Below, piece by piece: positions 1 to 7,892 of a stretch of 22,591 nucleotides of DNA. The notes below the pieces were generated by a model, which had not been told where the DNA came from, did no database searches, and worked only from the letters and a program-made list of their open reading frames with translations. This stretch comes from Scatomorpha merdavium (GTDB taxonomy: Bacteria > Bacillota > Clostridia > Oscillospirales > Oscillospiraceae). The translations under genes and the position numbers were made by a program. The first letter of the stretch is position 1. Each line of letters opens with the position of its first letter. The stretch lies in the NCBI GenBank assembly GCA_018711415.1, contig DVIJ01000114.1, forward strand, positions 1 to 22,591, given 5' to 3'.

Positions 1-1544
<1,544 letters not shown>

Positions 1545-1556
1545 CGAAATACGAAG

Positions 1557-1588
1557 GCCCCCGGCGAACTTCGCCGGGGGCTTTTTTT
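1557..1588 (+). terminator. Rho-independent terminator of hppA
   Basis: An 11-bp perfect GC-rich stem (1557–1567 with 1571–1581) with a 3-nt loop is followed by seven T. It begins 12 nt after the pyrophosphatase stop codon and insulates that gene from the copper promoter just downstream. Confidence 0.93.
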
Positions 1589-1601
1589 GTGCGCGCCGGG
1601 C

Positions 1602-1630
1602 TTGACAAATACCCCAGGGGGGTATATAAT
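1602..1630 (+). promoter_or_regulatory. Copper-operon promoter with embedded CsoR operator
   Basis: A fully consensus sigma-A promoter is visible: -35 TTGACA at 1602–1607 and -10 TATAAT at 1625–1630, 17 bp apart. The spacer holds a palindrome, ATACCCC at 1609–1615 and GGGGTAT at 1619–1625, with perfect 7-bp arms around AGG. This A/T-rich-edged C4–G4 dyad is the known form of CsoR operators. Its right arm touches the first base of the -10, so a bound repressor should block RNA polymerase. Cu(I) binding to CsoR, encoded two genes downstream, would release it. Confidence 0.9.
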
Positions 1631-1668
1631 CGCCGCAGATAAAGGGAAGCGCATGGGAGGTGCGGCGG

Positions 1669-3912
1669 ATGAAATGCGAAACTTACCTCATCGAGGGGAT
1701 GCACTGCGCGGCCTGCTCCGCGGCGGTGGAGCGCGTCACGCGGAAGCTGGAGGGCGTCCAGCGCAGCGACGTGAACCTCACGATGAACCGGATGGAGATA
1801 GAATACGACGAGTCAAAGGTCACGCCCGAGCAGATAATCGGCAAGATCGAGAAGGCGGGCTTCGGCGCGCGGCAGATGAACGCGCAGAAGCGGGACAAAA
1901 CGCGCGAGGAGGAGGCAGAGGCGGAGGCCCGGGCCTTCCGGCGCGAGCGGAACGGGATAATCGCGGCGCTCTGCCTGGCGGCGCTGCTGATGTACGTCTC
2001 GATGGGCGCGATGTTCGGCGCGCCGCTGCCGGATATCCTGGATATGCACAGCCACGCGGTGAACTTTGCGCTGGCGCAGCTCATCCTGACGGTGGTCATC
2101 ATGTACATCGGGCGGAGGTTTTATATAAGCGGCTTCAAGGCGCTGGTCCACCTCGCGCCGAACATGGACTCGCTCGTGGCGATAGGCAGCGCGGCCTCGT
2201 TCATCTACAGCCTCGTGACGATGTTCCTGCTGACGGACCGGCCCGAGCTCGTCCACGAGGGGCTGTACTTCGAGTCCGCGGCGGTGGTGGTGACGCTGGT
2301 CTCGCTGGGAAAGCACATGGAAGCCTCGAGCAAGCACAAGACGACGGGTGCCATCAGGAAGCTCATGGAGCTGACGCCGGACACGGCCCTGCTGAAGGGC
2401 GAGGGCGGCAGCCTGACGGAGGTCCCGACGGAGATCCTGCGCCCCGGCGACGTGGTGCTGGTGCGCCCGGGCGAGCGGGTGCCGCTGGACGGCGAGGTGC
2501 TGGAGGGCGAGGGCGGCGTGGACGAGTCCATGCTCACGGGCGAGAGCCTGCCCGTGGATAAGGCCCCGGGCAGCGAGGTGACGGGCGGCAGCATCAGCGT
2601 GAACGGCTCGCTGACGGTCCGGATAACGCGGGTGGGGGAGGACACGACCCTCGCCAAGATAATCAAGGTCGTGGAGGACGCCCAGGGCAAAAAGGCGCCT
2701 ATCTCCAAGACGGCGGACAGGGTCGCGGGCGTGTTCGTGCCGGTGGTGATGGGCATAGCGCTGCTGGCGGCGGCCGTGTGGCTCCTCGCGGGGCAGGAGT
2801 TTTCCTTTGCGCTGCGGGTGTTCACGAGCGTGCTGGTCATCGCCTGCCCCTGCGCCATGGGGCTCGCGACGCCGACGGCCATCGTGGTCGGCACGGGCCT
2901 GGGCGCGCAGCACGGCATCCTCATAAAAAGCGGTGAGGCGCTGGAGACGCTCCACAGCGTGGACACCGCCGTGCTGGACAAGACCGGCACGGTGACGGAG
3001 GGCCGCCCCGCCGTGACGGAGCTGGAGACTTCGGACGAGGCGGAGCTGCTTTCGGTCGCGGCGGCGGTGGAGTCGGCCTCGGCCCACCCGCTGGCGGAGG
3101 CCGTGAACGAGGCCGCGCGGGCGCGCGGGCTCGAGGGGCGCTATGAGGTCCGGAGCTTTGAAAATCTCTCGGGCCGGGGCCTGCGGGCGGAGCTCTCGGA
3201 CGGGGCGCTGGTGCTGATAGGCAGCCGGCGGCTGATGGACGAGAGCGGCGTGGACGCCTCGGCGCTGGACGCGCGGGCGCAGGCGCTGGCCTCGGAGGGC
3301 AAAACGCTCATGTACGTCGCGCGCGGGGGCGCGCTGCTGGGGCTCATCGCAGTGGCGGACCCGGTGCGGGAGACGAGCGCCGCGGCGATAGCGCGGCTGC
3401 ACGAAATGGGCCTGCGGGTCGTCCTGCTGACGGGCGACAACCGCGCCGCGGCGGAGCACATCGGCTCGCAGGTGGGCGCGGACGAGGTGATAGCCGAGGT
3501 CCTGCCGGAGGACAAGGCGGGCGTCGTGAAGTCCATCCAGGAGCGCGGCGGCCGCGTGGTGATGGTGGGCGACGGGATAAACGACGCGCCCGCGCTGACT
3601 CAGGCGGACATCGGCTGCGCGGTGGGTACGGGCAGCGACATCGCGATAGAGTCGGCGGACGTGGTGCTCATGCGCGACGACCTTGGCGACGTGCCGCGGG
3701 CGGTGGAGCTGAGCCGCCTGACGATAAGGAATATCAAGGAGAATCTGTTCTGGGCGTTCTGCTACAACACGATAGGCATACCGATAGCGGCGGGCGTGCT
3801 CTACCCGGTTACGGGGCTGCTGCTGAGCCCGATGCTGGGGGCCTTGGCGATGAGCCTGTCCTCGGTGTGCGTGGTGACGAACGCGCTGAGGCTGAGGGGG
3901 AAGAAGCTGTGA
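1669..3912 (+). CDS. copA: Copper-exporting P1B-type ATPase CopA
   Basis: This membrane ATPase exports Cu(I). The ATG at 1669 is chosen because GGGAGG (1655–1660) lies 8 nt upstream; an in-frame GTG at 1660 overlaps that site. The protein is 747 aa. In order it shows one N-terminal heavy-metal domain with GMHCAAC (Cys13, Cys16), the actuator TGES (290–293), the transmembrane metal site CPC (393–395), the phosphorylation motif DKTGT (Asp437), the P1B His-Pro pair (His473) and the hinge GDGIND (634–639). CPC with MxxxS-type C-terminal helices indicates Cu(I) rather than Zn or Cd. A single metal-binding domain is common in Firmicutes. It heads a copA–csoR–copZ operon and overlaps csoR by 4 nt. 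Confidence 0.96.
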   Translation: MKCETYLIEGMHCAACSAAVERVTRKLEGVQRSDVNLTMNRMEIEYDESKVTPEQIIGKIEKAGFGARQMNAQKRDKTREEEAEAEARAFRRERNGIIAALCLAALLMYVSMGAMFGAPLPDILDMHSHAVNFALAQLILTVVIMYIGRRFYISGFKALVHLAPNMDSLVAIGSAASFIYSLVTMFLLTDRPELVHEGLYFESAAVVVTLVSLGKHMEASSKHKTTGAIRKLMELTPDTALLKGEGGSLTEVPTEILRPGDVVLVRPGERVPLDGEVLEGEGGVDESMLTGESLPVDKAPGSEVTGGSISVNGSLTVRITRVGEDTTLAKIIKVVEDAQGKKAPISKTADRVAGVFVPVVMGIALLAAAVWLLAGQEFSFALRVFTSVLVIACPCAMGLATPTAIVVGTGLGAQHGILIKSGEALETLHSVDTAVLDKTGTVTEGRPAVTELETSDEAELLSVAAAVESASAHPLAEAVNEAARARGLEGRYEVRSFENLSGRGLRAELSDGALVLIGSRRLMDESGVDASALDARAQALASEGKTLMYVARGGALLGLIAVADPVRETSAAAIARLHEMGLRVVLLTGDNRAAAEHIGSQVGADEVIAEVLPEDKAGVVKSIQERGGRVVMVGDGINDAPALTQADIGCAVGTGSDIAIESADVVLMRDDLGDVPRAVELSRLTIRNIKENLFWAFCYNTIGIPIAAGVLYPVTGLLLSPMLGALAMSLSSVCVVTNALRLRGKKL

Positions 3913-4208
3913 GCGAGTGCTGCCATACGGAGAAGAAGAAACACCGGAGCGAGGAGGAATACCGGAGCCTCATAAACCGCCTGAGCCGGATAGAGGGCCA
4001 GGTGCGCGGAGTGAAGCGCCAGGTGGAGGAGGAGGCCTACTGCGTGGACATACTGATGCAGGTCTCGGCCATCCAGGCGGCGCTGAACGCCTTTTCCCGC
4101 CAGCTGCTGGGCAGCCACATCAAGACCTGCGTCGCGGACGGCATCCGCCAGGGCGACGACGAGGTCGTGGACGAGCTGGTGAACATGCTGCAAAAACTAT
4201 TGAAATAG
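3909..4208 (+). CDS. csoR: Copper-sensing repressor CsoR (DUF156 family)
   Basis: This is a small all-helical cytosolic repressor that leaves DNA when it binds Cu(I). The GTG at 3909 overlaps the copA stop (GTGA), with a G-rich ribosome site inside the end of copA, giving 99 aa. An in-frame upstream start at 3867 would lie within copA and lacks support. The family core NRLSRIEGQVRGVKRQVEE is present. The Cys-His-Cys copper ligands are Cys45 (in YCVDIL), His70 and Cys74 (in GSHIKTC), matching the Mycobacterium tuberculosis CsoR triad and not the RcnR nickel or CstR persulfide variants. An extra N-terminal ECCHTEKKKH could bind metal but is not part of the family core. It probably autoregulates through the operator at 1609–1625. 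Confidence 0.93.
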   Translation: MSECCHTEKKKHRSEEEYRSLINRLSRIEGQVRGVKRQVEEEAYCVDILMQVSAIQAALNAFSRQLLGSHIKTCVADGIRQGDDEVVDELVNMLQKLLK

Positions 4209-4221
4209 GAGGAAAACCGAA

Positions 4222-4410
4222 ATGACCACACTGAAAGTACCGGATATGCACTGCGAAAAATGCGTCGCGCGGATAACGAAGGCGCTGACGGAGGCGGAGC
4301 TGAAGTTCGAGGTGAGCCTCGCGGAAAAGACGGTAAAGGTCGAGGGCGGCCCCGCCGAGGCCGAAAAGGCCCGCGCCGAGCTCGACGACATCGGCTTCAC
4401 CGCGGAGTAA
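4222..4410 (+). CDS. copZ: Copper chaperone CopZ (heavy-metal-associated domain)
   Basis: A 62-aa soluble HMA-fold protein that carries Cu(I) to CopA or CsoR. The binding motif MHCEKC places Cys11 and Cys14 in the usual loop; the remainder is the ferredoxin-like beta-alpha-beta-beta-alpha-beta fold ending in IGFTAE. AGGAGG just after the csoR stop precedes ATG 4222 with good spacing. It is the last gene of the copper operon, 13 nt after csoR and directly before a terminator. It resembles the single N-terminal domain of CopA in size and motif, as expected for docking partners. Confidence 0.94.
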   Translation: MTTLKVPDMHCEKCVARITKALTEAELKFEVSLAEKTVKVEGGPAEAEKARAELDDIGFTAE

Positions 4411-4420
4411 AAAAGGGCAT

Positions 4421-4456
4421 AAAAAAGGCGCGCAGCGGGAGCTGCGCGCCTTTTTT
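4421..4456 (+). terminator. Bidirectional intrinsic terminator between copZ and the FGGY kinase
   Basis: A perfect 16-bp stem that includes its A/T ends (4421–4436 with 4441–4456) encloses the loop GGGA. The A6 and T6 flanks make it functional on both strands, so it serves copZ on the plus strand and the convergent kinase gene on the minus strand. The kinase stop codon (4455–4457) overlaps the right-hand T-tract. Confidence 0.92.
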
Positions 4457-6005
4457 ATTGTCCGCCTGCGGGGCGGCTTTTTTCGACGAGGCGCTGCATC
4501 CGGTCCCAAAGGGGCTCGAGGCAGTCGAGCGCGCCGCGGTAGAGCGCATATTTTTCGGCGTAGATCTCCGCGAGCTCCGGCCTGGGCTCATACCGGGCGG
4601 AGCCGGGCCGCATGGCCCCTGCGGCATCTGCCAGACTGGGATACTCCCCGGCGGCGACGGCGGCGGACATGGCCGCGCCCAGCGCGCCGGGCTCCCCGGC
4701 GGCTGCGGCCTCCACAGGCAGGCCCATGGCGTCCGCGAACATCTGCGACCAGACCGGACTGCGCGCCGCGCCGCCAGTGAGGCGCAGGAGCGCGGGCGGC
4801 TCGGCCATGCCGCGGAGCAGGCGGTCGATGTGCGTCCTGTGCGAGAACACCACGCCCTCATAGAGACTGCGCAGGAGGTGTTCGCGCCCGTGCGCCGCGC
4901 TCAGGCCCAGGAAGGAGCCGCGGGCGTTCGGGTGCGCGTTGCTGCCCAGGACAAAGGGCAGGAACACGGGGACGAACTCCTCGGGCGGGACGCTCTCGAC
5001 CCAGGCGTTCATCGCGTCGTAGGGGCTGGAGCCGGAGCCGGCGCCGCCCTCCGCGAACTCGGGCATGAGCCTGCGCAGGAACCACTCGGCGTTCCCGGCG
5101 GAGGTGGGGCTGGACTCCTCGATGAGGTAGAAGCCGGGGATGCAGTAGAGGCTGTTCATGGCGGCGCTGCCGTCCGTGACGGGCTCGCGGCTGAGGTATT
5201 CGTTGATGGACCAGGTCCCGGCGACGGCGCAGAGCTCGCCCTCGCCCCGGAGCCCGGCGGCCAGGGCGCAGGCGTCGATATCGAACATCCCGCCGGAGAC
5301 CGGCGTGCCGGGCAGGAGCCCGCAGAGCCGGGCGGCCCCGGCGCTGAGTCTGCCGCAGAGCTCCCCCGAGTCAGCGAGGGGCGGGAGCGCGCCGCGTATT
5401 TCGCCCAGGCCGAAGAGCTCCAGGAGCTCCGGCTCGTAGCGGCGCGAGCACAGGTCCAGAAGCCCGGAGCCGGAGGAGTCCGTGAGCTCGGCTGCGGCCT
5501 CGCCCGTAAAGCGGAAGCGGAGGTAGTCCTTGCAGGAAAAGACCCAGCGTATTTCCGCAAAGCTCTGCGGCTCATTGTCGCGCAGCCAGGCGAGCAGCGC
5601 GGCTGGGTGGCAGGGGAGCATGTCCTGGAGCGTCCTGCGCCGGGCGAGCTCGAGCCTGCCCTCCGCGCGCCAGAGCTCGGGGTATCTGTAAGCCCGGCTG
5701 TCCGCGGAGACTATGCCCGGGCGCGCGGGGCGCCCGTCCCGGCCCCAGAGGTAGAGGCCCTTGCCGTGGCCGCAGATGCCGAGCGCGGCGACCTCCTCGG
5801 GCCGGACGCCGGACTTTTCCACCACGCGGCGGATGACCTCGCAGGCGCTCTGCCAGAGCTCCTCCATATCCCGCTCGGCGTGGCCGGGCCGGGACGAGAG
5901 CACGGCGCCCGGCACGGAGGCGGAGCAGAGCTCGCGTCCTCCGGTGGTGAAGAGCGCGGCCTTGGTCCTGGTCCCGCCGCTATCCAATCCTAGATAGTAG
6001 TTCAT
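4455..6005 (-). CDS. FGGY-family carbohydrate kinase, L-xylulokinase (LyxK)-like
   Basis: A cytosolic sugar kinase of the actin/hexokinase fold, 516 aa. The start at 6005 (ATG) is chosen because MNYYLGLDSGGTRTKA begins exactly at the phosphate-1 loop and GAGGTG lies 5 nt upstream. Asp8 sits in the phosphate loop, the probable catalytic base is Asp242 in SGGMFDIDACALAAG, and the adenosine motif TGGAARSPVWSQ follows later. GHAERDMEELWQ and GHGKGLYLW resemble E. coli LyxK more than XylB or GlpK as I recall them. A UlaE-type L-xylulose-5-P 3-epimerase gene directly upstream, overlapping by 26 nt, supports L-xylulose or a related L-pentulose as substrate. The kinase looks intact. No transporter or AraD-type 4-epimerase is nearby, so the exact sugar is unproven. 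Confidence 0.85.
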   Translation of the reverse strand: MNYYLGLDSGGTRTKAALFTTGGRELCSASVPGAVLSSRPGHAERDMEELWQSACEVIRRVVEKSGVRPEEVAALGICGHGKGLYLWGRDGRPARPGIVSADSRAYRYPELWRAEGRLELARRRTLQDMLPCHPAALLAWLRDNEPQSFAEIRWVFSCKDYLRFRFTGEAAAELTDSSGSGLLDLCSRRYEPELLELFGLGEIRGALPPLADSGELCGRLSAGAARLCGLLPGTPVSGGMFDIDACALAAGLRGEGELCAVAGTWSINEYLSREPVTDGSAAMNSLYCIPGFYLIEESSPTSAGNAEWFLRRLMPEFAEGGAGSGSSPYDAMNAWVESVPPEEFVPVFLPFVLGSNAHPNARGSFLGLSAAHGREHLLRSLYEGVVFSHRTHIDRLLRGMAEPPALLRLTGGAARSPVWSQMFADAMGLPVEAAAAGEPGALGAAMSAAVAAGEYPSLADAAGAMRPGSARYEPRPELAEIYAEKYALYRGALDCLEPLWDRMQRLVEKSRPAGGQ

Positions 6006-6567
6006 TTCCACACCTCTGCGTTTCCGAGACACCGGCGGCAAACTGCAGCTCCAGCCAGCGCTTGACTCTGGCTATCTCGGCGCTGTCTCCGGGGCCGCCG
6101 GAGCTCCACATCTCTATCATATACGGCCCGGCGTAGCCCGCGGCCTCGAGCCGGGCGAAGCAGCTCTTGAAGTCCACGCAGCCCGAGCCGAAGGGGACGC
6201 TCCGGAACTGGCCTGGGAAGTCCCGGCCCACGGCGAGCGTATCCTTCAGGTGGACGGCGACGATGCTGCCCGCGCCCCTGTCCAGCTCGGCGGCGCGGAC
6301 CTCGGCGTCCCGGCTGCCGAGCGGGAAGCGCCTGTGCGCGCTCAGGCAGAGGGACATGAGCGGCAGTCCGGCCTCCACGGAGAGGCTGTGCAGCTTTTCC
6401 AGCTCCCGCCCGGACCAGAGGAGGCGCTCGAGCCTCCCGTCGCTCTCGTCTATGCTCAGTTCCATGTAGTCGAAGCCCAGGGCCTTGGCCTCTGCGAGCC
6501 TGCGCTCCCAGGACCAGTCCTCGGGAAAGGCCTTTTCGTAAATGCCCAGCAAGTGGCGGCCAAGCAC
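5980..6567 (-). CDS. ulaE: UlaE/SgbU-type L-xylulose-5-phosphate 3-epimerase with large internal deletion
   Basis: The 195-aa product starts at GTG 6567, with GGAGG about 8–10 nt upstream. Residues 6–92 (LGIYEKAFPEDWSW, MELSIDESD, SLCLSAHRRFPLGS) and 99–175 (IVAVHLKDT, PYMIEMW) match the start and end of the xylose-isomerase-like TIM barrel of UlaE, which is about 284 aa. The middle is missing: VRA at 90–92 runs directly into AELDRGAGSIVAVH. From memory of E. coli UlaE about 100 residues are absent, without a frameshift. Two of the four metal ligands, a Glu and an Asp in central strands, are therefore gone; His106 and Glu152 remain. The protein is unlikely to fold or act as an epimerase. It may be a decayed gene, or the deletion may be an assembly error. 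Confidence 0.82.
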   Translation of the reverse strand: MLGRHLLGIYEKAFPEDWSWERRLAEAKALGFDYMELSIDESDGRLERLLWSGRELEKLHSLSVEAGLPLMSLCLSAHRRFPLGSRDAEVRAAELDRGAGSIVAVHLKDTLAVGRDFPGQFRSVPFGSGCVDFKSCFARLEAAGYAGPYMIEMWSSGGPGDSAEIARVKRWLELQFAAGVSETQRCGNELLSRIG

Positions 6568-6592
6568 TCAATACACCTCCAAATCAGACATG

Positions 6593-6626
6593 AAAAAAGC
6601 GCGCAGCTTTTTGCTGCGCGCTTTTT
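6593..6626 (-). terminator. Intrinsic terminator after the HU gene
   Basis: GCGCGCAGC (6599–6607) pairs with GCTGCGCGC (6613–6621) across a T5 loop, flanked by A6 and T5. Read on the minus strand it ends in six U, 11 nt after the HU stop codon. Only about 25 nt separate it from the epimerase GTG, leaving no room for a separate promoter. Expression of the epimerase–kinase pair would therefore depend on readthrough or on a promoter inside HU. Confidence 0.9.
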
Positions 6627-6636
6627 GACGTCCCTA

Positions 6637-6912
6637 TTATTTTGCGACGGCGTCCTTGAGGGCCTTGCCGGCCTTGAACTGGGGGATACGGGTAGCGGGG
6701 ATCTGGATCTCTTCCTTGGTCTTGGGGTTGCGGCCGGTGCGGGCCTCCCTGGTCTTGACGTCGAAGTTGCCGAAGCCGACCAGCGAGACCTTCTCGCCGG
6801 CCACGAGCTCCGCCGTGATGGTATCTATCAGCGCGGTGACGGCCTTTTCCGTATCCTTCTTGGAGAGCCCGGCCTTTTCCGCCACGACGTTTATGAGTTC
6901 TGCCTTGTTCAT
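6637..6912 (-). CDS. hup: HU-family DNA-binding protein
   Basis: A 91-aa nucleoid protein that bends and compacts DNA as a dimer. The start at 6912 (ATG, MNKAELINVVAEKAGLSKKD) is chosen for GGGAGGA a few bases upstream; an in-frame upstream extension lacks homology. GFGNFDVKTREARTGRNPKT is the classic HU core and beta-arm entry, and the arm tip carries IPATRIPQFKAG with the DNA-intercalating Pro. It lies 79 bp downstream of mazG, as in many Clostridia where the YabM–MazG pair is followed by HU. A 7-bp inverted repeat (6963–6969 with 6985–6991) precedes it; its role is unclear, as no T-tract follows. Confidence 0.96.
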   Translation of the reverse strand: MNKAELINVVAEKAGLSKKDTEKAVTALIDTITAELVAGEKVSLVGFGNFDVKTREARTGRNPKTKEEIQIPATRIPQFKAGKALKDAVAK

Positions 6913-6991
6913 TGGTATTCCTCCCGATGTTTTTCTTCGCACGGATCATTCATATATAGAGTTTTGCGCCTATTCCACAGTTCAGCGCAAA

Positions 6992-7825
6992 TCACTCACA
7001 GTGTTCCACCGCCACGGGTTCCTTGCCCTCGAGCTCATGGCGGGCCTGCTGGTAGATCTCCTCCATCTCCGCAAGGCTCATGTCCTCGAGCCGGCGGCCC
7101 AGCTTTGCGGCGCCCTCCTCGATAAAGCGGAAGCGCCTTATGAACTTTTCGCAGGCGGCGTGCATGAGCTGCTCGGAATCGAGCTTGTAAAAGCGCGCCA
7201 CGTTCACGGCGGAGAAGAGCACGTCGCCCAGTTCTTCCTTAATATTCTCCAGGTCGCCCGCGTCTATACCCTCCTGCAGCTCGGATACCTCCTCGCGGAG
7301 CTTGTCCATAGCTCCGCCGACGCAGGGCCAGTCGAAGCCGAGCTTTGCGGCCTTGTGCTGGATCTTGTCCGAGCGGATGAGCCCCGGCAGCCCGTGGGAG
7401 ATGCCGTCCATGGCGGAGGCGGCGGTCTGCTGGGCGCGGTCCGCACGCTTTATGGCGTCCCAGTTTTCGAGGACCTTGTCCGGTGTTTCCGCCTGCACCG
7501 CGCCGAAAACGTGCGGGTGCCGGTGTACGAGCTTTTTGCAGGCCATGTCTGAGATGGCGTCCATATCGAACTGGCCCTCGTCCTTGGCCATGCTCGCGTG
7601 GAGTATGACCTGCATGAGCAGGTCCCCCAGCTCTTCGCACAGGTGCTCGGGCTTGCCTTCGTCTATCGCCTCGCAGACCTCGTAGGCCTCCTCCAGCACG
7701 TTGCGCCGGATGCTCTCATGGGTCTGCTCCCTGTCCCAGGGGCAGCCCTTGGGCGAGCGCAGATAATCTATGAGCGCGATGAAGTCGCCGAGGTCATAGC
7801 TCTCTTTGCACACAAAATCTACCAC
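6992..7825 (-). CDS. mazG: Nucleoside triphosphate pyrophosphohydrolase MazG
   Basis: A cytosolic all-alpha NTP pyrophosphatase that hydrolyses (d)NTPs to monophosphates and PPi, limiting abnormal nucleotides. The 277-aa protein has two tandem MazG domains. The first has YLRSPKGCPWDREQTHES, EEAYE (45–49) and EELGD (64–68). The second has LREEVSELQEG and IKEELGDVLFSAVN in the C-terminal half. These Glu/Asp sets bind Mg2+. The start is GTG 7825, preceded by GGAAGGTG. The N-terminal tetrapyrrole-methylase domain of some Firmicutes YabN proteins is absent, so this is the short, E. coli-like form. It lies between the flippase and HU on the same strand, 33 nt after the flippase terminator. Confidence 0.95.
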   Translation of the reverse strand: MVDFVCKESYDLGDFIALIDYLRSPKGCPWDREQTHESIRRNVLEEAYEVCEAIDEGKPEHLCEELGDLLMQVILHASMAKDEGQFDMDAISDMACKKLVHRHPHVFGAVQAETPDKVLENWDAIKRADRAQQTAASAMDGISHGLPGLIRSDKIQHKAAKLGFDWPCVGGAMDKLREEVSELQEGIDAGDLENIKEELGDVLFSAVNVARFYKLDSEQLMHAACEKFIRRFRFIEEGAAKLGRRLEDMSLAEMEEIYQQARHELEGKEPVAVEHCE

Positions 7826-7858
7826 AGTGAAACACCTTCCGCAAGTAGTTTTTAGCTG

Positions 7859-7886
7859 AAAAAAGCCTGAAATACAGGGCTTTTTT
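7859..7886 (-). terminator. Intrinsic terminator after the flippase gene
   Basis: AAAAAAGCC (7859–7867) pairs with GGCTTTTTT (7878–7886). On the minus strand the hairpin is followed by a U6 run, just after the flippase stop. Its core is GC-poor compared with the other terminators here, so partial readthrough into mazG (start 33 nt further on) is plausible. Confidence 0.75.
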
Positions 7887-7892
7887 GTTATG

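Noticed and set aside
1813..3459. A 548-codon minus-strand open frame inside copA
   Set aside because: It is Arg/His-rich, low-complexity translation opposite conserved P-type ATPase motifs, with no ribosome site or homology.
4260..5993. A 577-codon plus-strand open frame across copZ and the kinase
   Set aside because: It shifts out of the copZ frame and runs antisense to the FGGY kinase, so it is a GC-bias artefact.
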